The translations under genes were made by a program, and so were the position numbers. From NCBI GenBank assembly GCA_964590945.1, contig CAZPXF010000015.1, positions 1 to 31,105 on the forward strand: DNA of 31,105 bases, written 5' to 3'. Positions 1 through 7,647 of this stretch are shown here, piece by piece (the first letter of the stretch is position 1; each line of letters opens with the position of its first letter). Below the pieces are notes generated by a model that saw nothing but the letters and a program-made list of their open reading frames with translations, had not been told where the DNA came from and did no database searches. The DNA is from CAZPXF01 sp964590945 (GTDB lineage Bacteria > Bacillota > Clostridia > Lachnospirales > Lachnospiraceae).

Positions 1-18
1 CTTTCGCATGCATGGCAA
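1..18 (-). repeat. Copy 1 of an 18-bp post-terminator repeat
   Basis: Read on the minus strand this is TTGCCATGCATGCGAAAG. It lies just beyond the terminator hairpin of the flanking minus-strand reductase gene. Near-identical 18-mers lie beyond the terminators at 3240-3257 and 6438-6455, always in the same orientation relative to the gene that has just ended. The function is unknown. Confidence 0.6.
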
Positions 19-24
19 CATAGA

Positions 25-55
25 ATATCCGGAGAGAAAGCCTCTCTCCGGATAT
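25..55 (-). terminator. Hairpin terminator of the enoate reductase gene
   Basis: A perfect 13-bp inverted repeat (arms 25-37 and 43-55, 5-nt loop) lies about 23 bp past the stop codon of the minus-strand reductase. The tract after the stem on the minus strand is T-rich but not a clean T-run, so termination may be weak or the hairpin may stabilise the 3' end. Confidence 0.6.
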
Positions 56-78
56 CATGAAGTTTCATGATTGTTTGA

Positions 79-2088
79 TCAGTCGAGGTATCCGAGTCTT
101 TCCAGAGTTGCAAGAACCTGATGTCTTCCGGCCCATGTTCCATCGATGATACGTCTTGCGCGAACGCTGTCGCCGATGTTGATGACTTCTGCATCCGTAT
201 CTTCAAAGGATGAAACGAGATCCGCATAGACAGGTGCATTGGCTCTCATACCAAGGCAGATAAATCCATAATCAAATGGAAGTTCTTCCTCAACTCCATT
301 TCTCTTTACAACGAAAGAGTGAGCTTTTACTTCCTGGAGAGCTGTATTGGTAAGCTGCTGTACATTGTATTTATCCATACATGCATTTGTGCTTGCCTTG
401 GAGGAAGCATCCAAACCATTTCCAATGATTGGCATCATTTCAATGATAGAAACATCGGCTCCCTTCGGAGCAAAATATTCAACAACATCGAGACCTACGG
501 CTCCGCCGCCGATGACGATAACCTTTTTGCCTTCGAAGCTTTCCGGATACTCATTGTTCTCGATCTTGCCGATCATGTCGAATACGGTATAAACGTCGGC
601 GTCCTCTTTGCCAAGGTTGTCGTGGAGACCTTTGATCGGCGGGAGAAGAGCAACGGAACCGGTGGAGTTCACGATCAGGTCAGGATTCAAGGACTTTACA
701 AGTTCTACAGTTGCGTCCGTACCTGTCAGGATCTTCAGATTGTCAAGATGCTCTGCACGGTAGATCAGATATTTCGGGAAGTCATATAATCTCTTCTTAT
801 CCGGAATCTTGGAAATCTCTGCGGAAAGTCCGCCGAGGACATCCTTTTTCTCGATCAGAGTAACATTACATCCGACTTCCGCTGCGGTACAGGCTGCTTC
901 GAGACCTGCTGTACCTGCGCCTACTACGACTACATTACAAGGCTTCTTAACTTTATTCTTTTTATATTCCTCGCCATTGATGATATCCGGGTTGACCGTA
1001 CAACGGATCGGTCTGTTGCCTCCGATACGGTTGCCGACGCATCCGACGTTACAGGAGATACATTTGCGGATCGTACATACATCGCCGTATCTCGCCTTGT
1101 TGCACCAGTCAGGGTCAGCGATGAGACCGCGTCCCATACCGATGAGATCTGCTGTGCCGCTTGCAATGATGTCGTCTGCAATCTGCGGGTTACGGATGTT
1201 GCCAATTGCAACGCAAGGCTTGTGGAACTTGTCCTGAACAGCCTTTGCCATATATGCGCGCCATCCATCTTCCAGCCAGTTTGCATCGATCTGATACTGG
1301 ATCGTTGGGTTCAGAGCGGAAGAAGTGTCATACATATCGATCTCATCGTCCAGATATTCCAGATATTCGAGAGTGTCTTCAACCGCGTTTCCGCCTTCTA
1401 CGAATTCGTCTACACTGAGGCGGAGAGAGATCGGCATCCTCGGGCCAACTGCCTTACGTACCTCATCGATGACCATGCGGCAGAAGCGCGCACGGTTTTC
1501 AGCACATCCGCCAAACTCATCTGTACGGTCGTTCATGGTCGGGGAGAGGAACTGGCTGATCAGATACGAATGCCCTGCGTGGATTTCTACAATATCAAAT
1601 CCGGCAATCTGCGCCCTCTTTGCAGCTTTTCCATAATCAACTGCGATGCTCTCAAGCTCCTCCTTCGTAAGCGGACGAGGGATCTCTCCGCCCGGTTTGG
1701 ATGGAAGCGTAGAGGCGGAAACCGGCTGCATTCCGATACGTTCTCCCATAGCGGATGCTCCAGCGTGATTAATCTGGATGCCGATCATACTGCCGTGCTT
1801 ATGAACTGCTTCACACAGATTCATCAGACGCGGGATATAACAATCCTTGTCCATACGGAGCTGTGTTGTTCCGTTGGAACCTTCCGGATATTTCACACAG
1901 ACATTCTCCACAAGGATAAGGCCTGTACCACCGCGCGCCCTGAGTTCATAATACTTGATATGCTCGTCTGATAATTCGCCTGTATGACCTGCGAGGTCGC
2001 TTCCCATAGGCATCATAACGACACGGTTTGGAAGAGTCAGTCCCCGGATTGTGATAGGACTGAAAAGGTTTTTGAAATTGTTTTTCAT
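79..2088 (-). CDS. NADH:flavin oxidoreductase / 2-enoate reductase family (BaiCD/BaiH-like)
   Basis: This is a 669-aa cytoplasmic flavoenzyme of the 2,4-dienoyl-CoA/2-enoate reductase family. These enzymes pass electrons from NAD(P)H through FAD, a [4Fe-4S] cluster and FMN to an activated C=C bond. Residues 1-340 form the old-yellow-enzyme TIM barrel, with the HSYLISQF segment carrying the likely proton-donor Tyr175. Cys343, Cys346, Cys350 and Cys363 fit the iron-sulfur motif. Dinucleotide motifs follow at 390-395 (GAGTAG) and 527-532 (GGGAVG). The frame is open for 62 codons upstream, but the ATG at 2088 has an ideal GGAGGTAAAATT ribosome site and begins the conserved LFSPITI motif. It stands alone, divergent from the shikimate kinase fusion. 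The substrate cannot be read from sequence; the neighbours suggest a shikimate-derived enone or enoate. Family call is firm, substrate is inferred. Confidence 0.93.
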   Translation of the reverse strand: MKNNFKNLFSPITIRGLTLPNRVVMMPMGSDLAGHTGELSDEHIKYYELRARGGTGLILVENVCVKYPEGSNGTTQLRMDKDCYIPRLMNLCEAVHKHGSMIGIQINHAGASAMGERIGMQPVSASTLPSKPGGEIPRPLTKEELESIAVDYGKAAKRAQIAGFDIVEIHAGHSYLISQFLSPTMNDRTDEFGGCAENRARFCRMVIDEVRKAVGPRMPISLRLSVDEFVEGGNAVEDTLEYLEYLDDEIDMYDTSSALNPTIQYQIDANWLEDGWRAYMAKAVQDKFHKPCVAIGNIRNPQIADDIIASGTADLIGMGRGLIADPDWCNKARYGDVCTIRKCISCNVGCVGNRIGGNRPIRCTVNPDIINGEEYKKNKVKKPCNVVVVGAGTAGLEAACTAAEVGCNVTLIEKKDVLGGLSAEISKIPDKKRLYDFPKYLIYRAEHLDNLKILTGTDATVELVKSLNPDLIVNSTGSVALLPPIKGLHDNLGKEDADVYTVFDMIGKIENNEYPESFEGKKVIVIGGGAVGLDVVEYFAPKGADVSIIEMMPIIGNGLDASSKASTNACMDKYNVQQLTNTALQEVKAHSFVVKRNGVEEELPFDYGFICLGMRANAPVYADLVSSFEDTDAEVINIGDSVRARRIIDGTWAGRHQVLATLERLGYLD

Positions 2089-2125
2089 AATTTTACCTCC
2101 AAATATATCAAAAACATTTACTTTA

Positions 2126-2153
2126 ACTATATTATACGATAATTGTTTGACAA
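2126..2153 (-). promoter_or_regulatory. Candidate promoter and operator of the minus-strand enoate reductase
   Basis: On the minus strand a TTGTCA -35 (2148-2153) is spaced 16 bp from TATAGT (2126-2131). A shifted TATAAT is also present. The -35 is part of the perfect inverted repeat TTGT-TTG-ACAA (2143-2153), a plausible regulator site that would overlap the promoter. Confidence 0.45.
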
Positions 2154-2291
2154 AGACTAATGCATAATTTGCGCACATTTGATAGTTCCTGACCATGAAA
2201 AACGAATAATATAGATAAAATGCACAAAACCAATAGAAAATACTCGAATTCAGAGCACTCTTTTGAGCGAACAATATTCATAAAAAAAATC

Positions 2292-2320
2292 TTTACAATA
2301 TATTCATTTCGTGCTATACT
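2292..2320 (+). promoter_or_regulatory. Promoter of the chorismate mutase/shikimate kinase fusion gene
   Basis: TTTACA at 2292-2297 is separated by 17 bp from TATACT at 2315-2320, giving a leader of about 55 nt before the ATG at 2381. It faces away from the reductase promoter in the same intergenic region. Confidence 0.55.
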
Positions 2321-2380
2321 CACATTGGTTCAAAAAAAATAATAAATAAATTCAAAAAATATAATAATGAGGTAAGAGAT

Positions 2381-3178
2381 ATGGGAAGTGCAGAACTTGA
2401 ATTACTAAGGGAACAGCTTGGAGTGTGCGACGATAAGATCCTCAGCGCTTTGCTTGAGAGAAATGCATTGGTTGAACAGATTATGCGATGCAAGGAACAG
2501 TATCACATGAATATCCTCCAGCCTGAGCAGGAAGAAAAACAGATGTCCGCATTGAAGCGAAAGACTGCGAATGACAGACATCAGAAGGAAATTCTGAGCG
2601 TGTTTTCTTCTATAAATAAGAACAGCAAGAGGATACAGTCAAGGAATCTGTTCGGCTACAATATCTTCCTGATTGGATTTATGGGTTCCGGAAAGTCAAC
2701 GATTTCCGATTTTTTCAGCGACTTATTTGCAATGAAATATTTTGAAATGGATCAGGTGATCGCTGAGAAAGAGGGTATGAGCATTTCCGATATATTCGCT
2801 ACATATGGAGAACCGTATTTCCGCGATCTCGAGACAACGCTTCTTGTTGAGGCGCAGGATATGAAAAATACGGTTATTTCCTGCGGAGGCGGAACTCCTA
2901 TGCGCCAGTGCAATGTAGATGAGATGAGAAAGAGCGGCAAGATCGTTCTTTTGACAGCTACACCGGAAACGATTTACGACCGTGTCAAGGACAGCCATGA
3001 CCGCCCGGTTATAGAGAATAACAAGAACGTTCCGTTTATCAGCGAGCTGATGGAGAAGCGCCGTCCGAAATATGAAGCGGCTGCAGATATCATTATCTAT
3101 ACGGATAATAAGACTCCTCTTGAGATCTGCGAGGAGATCGTGCAGAAATTAAAGAAACAGAACAGTCAAAATGCATAA
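2381..3178 (+). CDS. Chorismate mutase-like (AroQ) / shikimate kinase fusion protein
   Basis: The 265-aa protein has two parts. Residues 4-87 resemble an AroQ-type all-helical chorismate mutase: Arg10, Arg27, Lys38, Glu51, Ser82 and Gln86 align with the E. coli pattern, but positions matching catalytic Asp48 and Arg51 are Gln47 and Gln50, so mutase activity is uncertain. Residues 93-265 are a complete shikimate kinase with P-loop GFMGSGKST (99-107), substrate-binding Asp124 and Arg148, the GGG motif at 169-171, lid Arg208 and the RRPKYEAAAD segment. Shikimate kinase phosphorylates shikimate on the way to chorismate. Its place beside transporters and shikimate enzymes suggests it channels imported or salvaged shikimate into aromatic amino acid synthesis, or that the N-terminal part acts as a sensor. 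No symbol is given because of the fusion. The kinase call is firm; the mutase activity is doubtful. Confidence 0.9.
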   Translation: MGSAELELLREQLGVCDDKILSALLERNALVEQIMRCKEQYHMNILQPEQEEKQMSALKRKTANDRHQKEILSVFSSINKNSKRIQSRNLFGYNIFLIGFMGSGKSTISDFFSDLFAMKYFEMDQVIAEKEGMSISDIFATYGEPYFRDLETTLLVEAQDMKNTVISCGGGTPMRQCNVDEMRKSGKIVLLTATPETIYDRVKDSHDRPVIENNKNVPFISELMEKRRPKYEAAADIIIYTDNKTPLEICEEIVQKLKKQNSQNA

Positions 3179-3202
3179 CAATAGTATTCCTGATTGTCAA
3201 TG

Positions 3203-3237
3203 AAAAGGTATCGCGCGCATTGCGTGCGGCCTTTTTT
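3203..3237 (+). terminator. Intrinsic terminator after the shikimate kinase fusion gene
   Basis: An imperfect GC-rich hairpin (AAAAGG with CGCGC on the left, GCGTG with CCTTTT on the right) ends in a six-T run, about 25 bp past the stop codon. Confidence 0.7.
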
Positions 3238-3239
3238 CG

Positions 3240-3257
3240 TTGCCTGGCATACGAAAG
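3240..3257 (+). repeat. Copy 2 of the post-terminator repeat
   Basis: TTGCCTGGCATACGAAAG lies directly after the terminator T-run and matches copies 1 and 3 at most positions. The rest of the 3179-3543 gap holds an AT-rich stretch, the palindrome TTGAAATTTCAA (3417-3428) and the TRAP promoter. Confidence 0.55.
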
Positions 3258-3466
3258 ATCCGGTATCCGTGTCCGTCCTGCGATCAGCAAAAACAAAACA
3301 TTGCCGACAGGCTGTGGATAATTGCGGATTGGTTCAAAAATAATCGTGAAAAGATAGAATTAAATCATAGATAAAGAGGATTTAATCAATATGTTAAAAA
3401 AAGCCCGAACTTTTATTTGAAATTTCAAAGAAAAATTGTGCAAGTAAACGAAAAAAATATAGAATA

Positions 3467-3495
3467 TTGCAAAACAAAAAATGCTAGAGTAAAAT
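3467..3495 (+). promoter_or_regulatory. Promoter of the TRAP transporter operon
   Basis: TTGCAA (3467-3472), a 17-bp spacer and TAAAAT (3490-3495) precede dctQ by about 48 bp. The 12-bp palindrome TTGAAATTTCAA at 3417-3428, about 40 bp upstream of the -35, is a possible activator site. Confidence 0.5.
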
Positions 3496-3543
3496 AATTG
3501 GAGGGCGTGAAAAAATTAACGAAAATTACAAGGAGGAAGAATA

Positions 3544-4053
3544 ATGAAAGCTATTAAATGGCTCGACAGGCATTTGGAAGAAGCTATACTTGCAATTCTT
3601 TTGTTCGCTATGATGATGATCATGGGGATTCAGGTTGCTGCCCGATATGTCCTTGGGAATTCCCTTTCCTGGTCGGAGGAGATCACCAGATTCTGCTTCA
3701 TCTGGACGGGATTTTTGAGTATCAGCTACTGTATCAGAAACAGTGCATCTATTAAGATTGAACAGTTTGTCAATCTGTTCCGGAATTTTGGCGGAGGAAG
3801 AGGCGTATCCTTTATCCGGCTCTTTACCTATATTGTAGAATTTATTCTGTTCGGGTATCTGCTGCCGTTTGCATGGCACTATGTACACTCGTCGTATTTA
3901 AGCCAGTCTACAAGTCCGGCGTGTGGAATACCAATGTGGATGGTCCAGTCTATCACGATCATAAGCTTTGTGCTGTGTGAGATCAGGCTGATCCAGAAGT
4001 TTATCTTGCGTATTGCTCTTATCAGAAGTGCAAAGAAAGAAGAGGTGAAATAG
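3544..4053 (+). CDS. TRAP transporter small membrane subunit, DctQ family
   Basis: This 169-aa integral membrane protein has about four hydrophobic segments, the usual size and topology of the DctQ subunit. The conserved family feature of a tryptophan and acidic pair near the second helix is seen as SWSEEITRF. DctQ joins the large DctM subunit in an ion-gradient-driven uptake system fed by a binding protein. The start ATG follows a strong AAGGAGGAAGAATA site. The stop codon directly abuts the dctM start, so the genes are co-transcribed and probably translationally coupled. The substrate is probably a carboxylate; the surrounding genes point to quinate, shikimate or a relative. Confidence 0.9.
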   Translation: MKAIKWLDRHLEEAILAILLFAMMMIMGIQVAARYVLGNSLSWSEEITRFCFIWTGFLSISYCIRNSASIKIEQFVNLFRNFGGGRGVSFIRLFTYIVEFILFGYLLPFAWHYVHSSYLSQSTSPACGIPMWMVQSITIISFVLCEIRLIQKFILRIALIRSAKKEEVK

Positions 4054-5343
4054 ATGTCGGCAGGAGTTGTAATGTTCATTTTCGCGATCTGTCTGCTTCT
4101 GGCGGTTCCGATCTCGATTTCTCTTTGTGTTGCGTGCGTGCTTCCGAGCGCGTTTGATGCTTCTTTTACGGCGAGCGCTACCTATATTGTACGCGCAATG
4201 TTTAATGCGCTTAACAGCTTTCCTATGCTTGCTGTTCCTATGTTTATACTTTCCGGGATCATCATGGCGAAGGGAGGTATTTCGAGGCGGCTGTTCGATT
4301 TATTTTCTTACCTGATAGGTAAGAGGACTGCGGGGCTTCCGTGTGCGGTGATCGTTACCTGCCTGTTCTACGGCGCGATCTCCGGATCCGGTGTTGCGAC
4401 GGTTGCGGCAGTTGGAAGTATGACGCTTCCGATACTTTTGGAGCTTGGCTATGACAAGAAGTTCTGCGTTGCGATTATTGCGGTTGCCGGAAGCCTTGGC
4501 GTTATTATCCCTCCGAGTATTCCGTTTATTATGTATGGACTTGCATCCGGTGAATCTGTAAGCGATCTTTTTACGGCTGGAATTATTCCGGGCTGTCTTG
4601 TTGCATTGCTCCTGATGGTTTATGCCGTGTACTACTGCAAGAAAAACGGGGAAGACAAGGAAAGGATCAGCAATTATATAGATAAACTTCGTGGAAAAGG
4701 CTTCTTACGCGTATTAAAAGAAAGCTTCTTTTCCGTTCTTTCGCCGATCATTATCCTTGGAAGTATTTACAGTGGTATCGCTTCTCCTACAGAGGCAGCC
4801 GTTATTTCTGTATTTTATGCATTAGTGATCAGCCTTTTTGTGTATCGTGAGATCAGGTTTAAGGACTGCTACAAGCTTTTTATCGAATCAATCTCTACAT
4901 ATGCTCCGATCCTGTTTATTATAGGAGCGGCGATTGCGTTTTCGAGAGTATTGACGCTGATGCAGGTTCCGCAGACAGTCAGCGGATGGATTCTGGCTAA
5001 CTTTACAAATAAGATCGTCATACTGATCGTGATCAATATTTTCCTGCTGATCGTTGGAATGTTCATGGACACGACGCCGGCGATCCTGATCCTGACGCCG
5101 ATCCTGCTTCCGATCGTACAGGGATTCGGAATGGACGGAATTCATTTCGGCGTTATGATGGTTGTAAATCTGGCGATCGGTTATGTGACTCCGCCGATCG
5201 GAGTAAACTTATTTGTGGCAAGTTCAATGACGGAGATTCCTGTTATGGAGATTTCCAGAAAGGCGATGCCGCTGATTGTGATGTTCCTTATTGCGCTGCT
5301 TCTGATTACCTTTGTTCCGGCGATCAGTATGGCGCTGGTTTAG
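4054..5343 (+). CDS. TRAP transporter large permease subunit, DctM family
   Basis: This 429-aa protein has the length and repeated hydrophobic segments of DctM. It shows conserved segments such as the GAISGSGVATVAAVGSM region, the VIIPPSIPFIMYG motif and the C-terminal GYVTPPIGVNLFVASS motif. It forms the substrate channel of the TRAP system and couples uptake to a sodium or proton gradient. The ATG follows the dctQ stop codon with no gap, and an AGAGGTG ribosome site sits inside the end of dctQ. It belongs to the ion-transporter (IT) superfamily; the family call is firm, the substrate is inferred from neighbours only. Confidence 0.95.
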   Translation: MSAGVVMFIFAICLLLAVPISISLCVACVLPSAFDASFTASATYIVRAMFNALNSFPMLAVPMFILSGIIMAKGGISRRLFDLFSYLIGKRTAGLPCAVIVTCLFYGAISGSGVATVAAVGSMTLPILLELGYDKKFCVAIIAVAGSLGVIIPPSIPFIMYGLASGESVSDLFTAGIIPGCLVALLLMVYAVYYCKKNGEDKERISNYIDKLRGKGFLRVLKESFFSVLSPIIILGSIYSGIASPTEAAVISVFYALVISLFVYREIRFKDCYKLFIESISTYAPILFIIGAAIAFSRVLTLMQVPQTVSGWILANFTNKIVILIVINIFLLIVGMFMDTTPAILILTPILLPIVQGFGMDGIHFGVMMVVNLAIGYVTPPIGVNLFVASSMTEIPVMEISRKAMPLIVMFLIALLLITFVPAISMALV

Positions 5344-5360
5344 CGGGAGGAGGTATCATT

Positions 5361-6368
5361 ATGATGAAGAAGATTAGACAGCTTGGTTTTATTGCTGCGC
5401 TGACCGGAATATGCCTGTTTGGGACTGCCTGCGGCAGTGATGGCGGTCAGACTTATGCGTGGCCTCTTGCTACCTGCAGCTCCGGCGATACGGTGACCAA
5501 TGAATTTGCGCAGTCGTTTGCGGACTATGTATCGGAACTCAGTGACGGGGAAATGAGGATCCAGGTATATACAGACAGTACGCTCGGCACAGATACGGAA
5601 TTGATGGAGAGCTGCAAGGACGGTGATATACCGTTTGTTGTGCAGTCGCCATCGCCGCAGGTAAGCTATATGCCGGAACTCTGCGTGTTTGATACGCCGT
5701 GCTGCTATAGCGATATTGAATCCGTCCGTGAAAATCTGGCAAAAGAAGAATTGATGGATGACTTTAAGAAGATTTATACCAATGCAGGATACCGCCTTCT
5801 CGGGATATCAGATCAGGGCTTTCGTGTTATGACCATGAATAAAGAATACAAGAATCTGGATTCCATCAAGAGTCAGAAGATCCGCGTCATGGAGAACAAG
5901 TTCCATATCCAGTTCTGGAAATGTGTAAATGCGAATCCGACTCCTATGACATTCTCTGAAGTATATATCGGACTTCAGCAGGGAACCATTGATGCACAGG
6001 AGAATGCGCTTGTGCTTATCGTGACAGCGAAGCTGTATGAGCAGCAGAAATACCTGATCGAGACGAATGCGGTTCCGGATCTCGTAACTTTGATTGCCAG
6101 CGATGAGTTTATGTCCGGTCTTACAGAAGATCAGCAGAATATTATCGATGAGGCGGCCGCAAAGGCACAGCAGGATTCCTATGTATTTTCGGATGAGAGC
6201 AATGCAGAGGCAAGAGAATATCTGGAAAATCATGGGATGGAGATTGTCACCCCGTCAGAAGAGGACTATGCAGAGATGCTCGAGCTTTCCCAACCCGTGT
6301 GGGACAGCGTGGAAGCGCAGTGCGGAAGCGATTTGTTTGAGGCTTACACATCAATGGCCGGGGAATAA
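5361..6368 (+). CDS. TRAP transporter substrate-binding lipoprotein, DctP family
   Basis: This 335-aa protein has an N-terminal signal sequence with charged MMKKIRQ, a hydrophobic stretch and Cys24 in an FGTAC lipobox, so it should be a lipid-anchored extracellular binding protein. The -3 position is Gly, not the usual Leu. The DctP signature is clear: KIRVMEN contains the arginine that clamps substrate carboxylates in this family, followed by PTPMTFSEVYIGLQQGTIDAQEN. It captures the ligand and delivers it to DctQM. A GGAGGAGG site lies 7 nt before the first of two adjacent ATGs; the first is chosen. It is the last gene of the operon and is followed by a strong terminator. Confidence 0.94.
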   Translation: MMKKIRQLGFIAALTGICLFGTACGSDGGQTYAWPLATCSSGDTVTNEFAQSFADYVSELSDGEMRIQVYTDSTLGTDTELMESCKDGDIPFVVQSPSPQVSYMPELCVFDTPCCYSDIESVRENLAKEELMDDFKKIYTNAGYRLLGISDQGFRVMTMNKEYKNLDSIKSQKIRVMENKFHIQFWKCVNANPTPMTFSEVYIGLQQGTIDAQENALVLIVTAKLYEQQKYLIETNAVPDLVTLIASDEFMSGLTEDQQNIIDEAAAKAQQDSYVFSDESNAEAREYLENHGMEIVTPSEEDYAEMLELSQPVWDSVEAQCGSDLFEAYTSMAGE

Positions 6369-6385
6369 TGGTTGAATGAAATGCC

Positions 6386-6398
6386 GTATGCATGGCAA
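6386..6398 (-). repeat. Inverted partner of post-terminator repeat copy 3
   Basis: GTATGCATGGCAA is nearly the reverse complement of the first 13 bases of the copy at 6438-6455, so the terminator hairpin between them is extended by an outer imperfect stem. Confidence 0.5.
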
Positions 6399-6401
6399 CT
6401 T

Positions 6402-6435
6402 AAAAGCAGAAGGACAAAAATCCTTCTGCTTTTTG
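6402..6435. terminator. Bidirectional terminator between dctP and the LysR gene
   Basis: A perfect 13-bp stem (arms AAAAGCAGAAGGA and TCCTTCTGCTTTT) with a 6-nt loop has T-runs on both strands. It sits between two converging genes, 33 bp past dctP and 57 bp past the regulator. Confidence 0.85.
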
Positions 6436-6437
6436 AA

Positions 6438-6455
6438 TTGCCATGTATGCGAAAG
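6438..6455 (+). repeat. Copy 3 of the post-terminator repeat
   Basis: TTGCCATGTATGCGAAAG differs from copy 1 at a single position and again directly follows a terminator hairpin, downstream of dctP in the direction of transcription. Confidence 0.6.
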
Positions 6456-6491
6456 GAAGATCCGGCGGAGGTTCCTTTTCGCGGCGCTATA

Positions 6492-7391
6492 TCAGCAGAT
6501 CAGCTTATTTTTCTCATAATTGACCGCGAAATTTTTAAATTCTGTTACCAACGGAGCAACATAAGTACCTTTCAGGCTTGCCATATAGAAATTGCGCTCC
6601 GGTTTTGGATCGGTAATTTCAAGTATTTTCAGCGGGAGAGTATCCAGAATATACATCCTTGGGACAACGGCGATACCGAAATTCTGTGCGACGAGTCCGG
6701 CGATCACCTGATCCTCTTCAATCTCCATGGCCGGCTGAGGATATTCTCCGATCTCGTCAAAAAGTCCGTCAATAATTGAACGCAGGCCGCTGCGGCGGTC
6801 AAACAGAATATGAGGATAGGGAAGAGCCTCTCGAAGCGTGATCGTTGTCCGGTCTGCAAGCGCATGGTTCTGTGGCACGATCAGAACAAGCTGCTGGGAG
6901 GTGATCGGGACAAAGTCGATCAGAGGGTCGTCTTTGTATTTGGAACAGAATGCGACGTCAAATTTGCGTTCTTTGAGTCCGGCAATGATATTGGCGGACA
7001 GGCCGCCTGCATTGTGCAAACAGAATTTAACCTGCTTATCCGGATTATTGTTAAGAAAAGCACGCAGCAGATTCGGGATGAATGTGGTGCCGAGGGTACG
7101 GACAAATGCAATATCCATTGTGCCTTCGCCGCTTCCTGTCATCTGCAGATTCGCTATGCTGAAATCCAGAATAGAAAGGACATTTTCAACATCTTTCAAA
7201 AAGGATTTCCCACATTTGGTAAGAACAACGTTTCTCCCGTCTTTTTCAAAGAGACGAACCTTCAGTTCCTTTTCAAGAGAGGAAATTGCATGGCTCAGAC
7301 TTGGCTGCGTGATGGATAGCTGTTCAGCTGCTTTTGTGTAATGTTCCAGATGAGCCAGTGTTACAAAATACCTTAAGTGATACAGATTCAT
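6492..7391 (-). CDS. LysR-type transcriptional regulator
   Basis: The 299-aa protein begins MNLYHLRYFVTLAHLEHYTK and carries the LysR winged helix-turn-helix in residues 1-60 (TKAAEQLSITQPSLSHAISSLE), then an effector-binding domain to about residue 290. LysR proteins usually act as tetramers that bind near their own divergent promoter and activate when a small pathway metabolite is bound. The gene is divergent from the TIM-barrel gene at 7648 with a 256-bp shared region, the classic arrangement for control of a catabolic operon. A likely effector is an imported ring acid or a pathway intermediate, by analogy with CatM/CatR-type regulators of aromatic acid catabolism; this is inference. An AAAGGGG ribosome site lies about 11 nt before the ATG. 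Confidence 0.94.
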   Translation of the reverse strand: MNLYHLRYFVTLAHLEHYTKAAEQLSITQPSLSHAISSLEKELKVRLFEKDGRNVVLTKCGKSFLKDVENVLSILDFSIANLQMTGSGEGTMDIAFVRTLGTTFIPNLLRAFLNNNPDKQVKFCLHNAGGLSANIIAGLKERKFDVAFCSKYKDDPLIDFVPITSQQLVLIVPQNHALADRTTITLREALPYPHILFDRRSGLRSIIDGLFDEIGEYPQPAMEIEEDQVIAGLVAQNFGIAVVPRMYILDTLPLKILEITDPKPERNFYMASLKGTYVAPLVTEFKNFAVNYEKNKLIC

Positions 7392-7524
7392 TTATTTCCA
7401 TTCCCCTTTCAAACAGACAAAACGATACGTAAATACATGAAATATCAGGTCGTTAACTATAAAATCACTACTCTTTCTCCCTACATCAATAATATAGCAT
7501 AATTCATGTTCAAAATCTATTAGT

Positions 7525-7571
7525 TTGTCGAATATTAACAATTTGTTTTGTTTTTCACAATGTACTATAAT
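7525..7571 (+). promoter_or_regulatory. Promoter of the second shikimate block with candidate LysR site
   Basis: TTGTTT (7543-7548), a 17-bp spacer and TATAAT (7566-7571) make a good sigma-A promoter. Directly upstream, TTGT-N9-ACAA (7525-7541) is a dyad in the position where LysR activators bind next to RNA polymerase. The leader before the ATG at 7648 is about 70 nt. A TATATT on the opposite strand near 7495 may be the -10 for the regulator. Confidence 0.6.
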
Positions 7572-7647
7572 TAATTTAACAAAAACAAAGTAGATTGCGG
7601 TTGGAATCTGTGCAATCTGACTAATCACGAGAAAGGAGACAATAGAA

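Noticed and set aside
2323..3347. ATTGGTTCAAAAA occurs upstream of both the kinase fusion gene (about 2323) and the TRAP operon (about 3332), with a similar inverted form near 11795.
   Set aside because: Positions relative to the promoters differ (after the -10 in one case, over 100 bp upstream of the -35 in the other), and AT-rich matches of this length are expected by chance.
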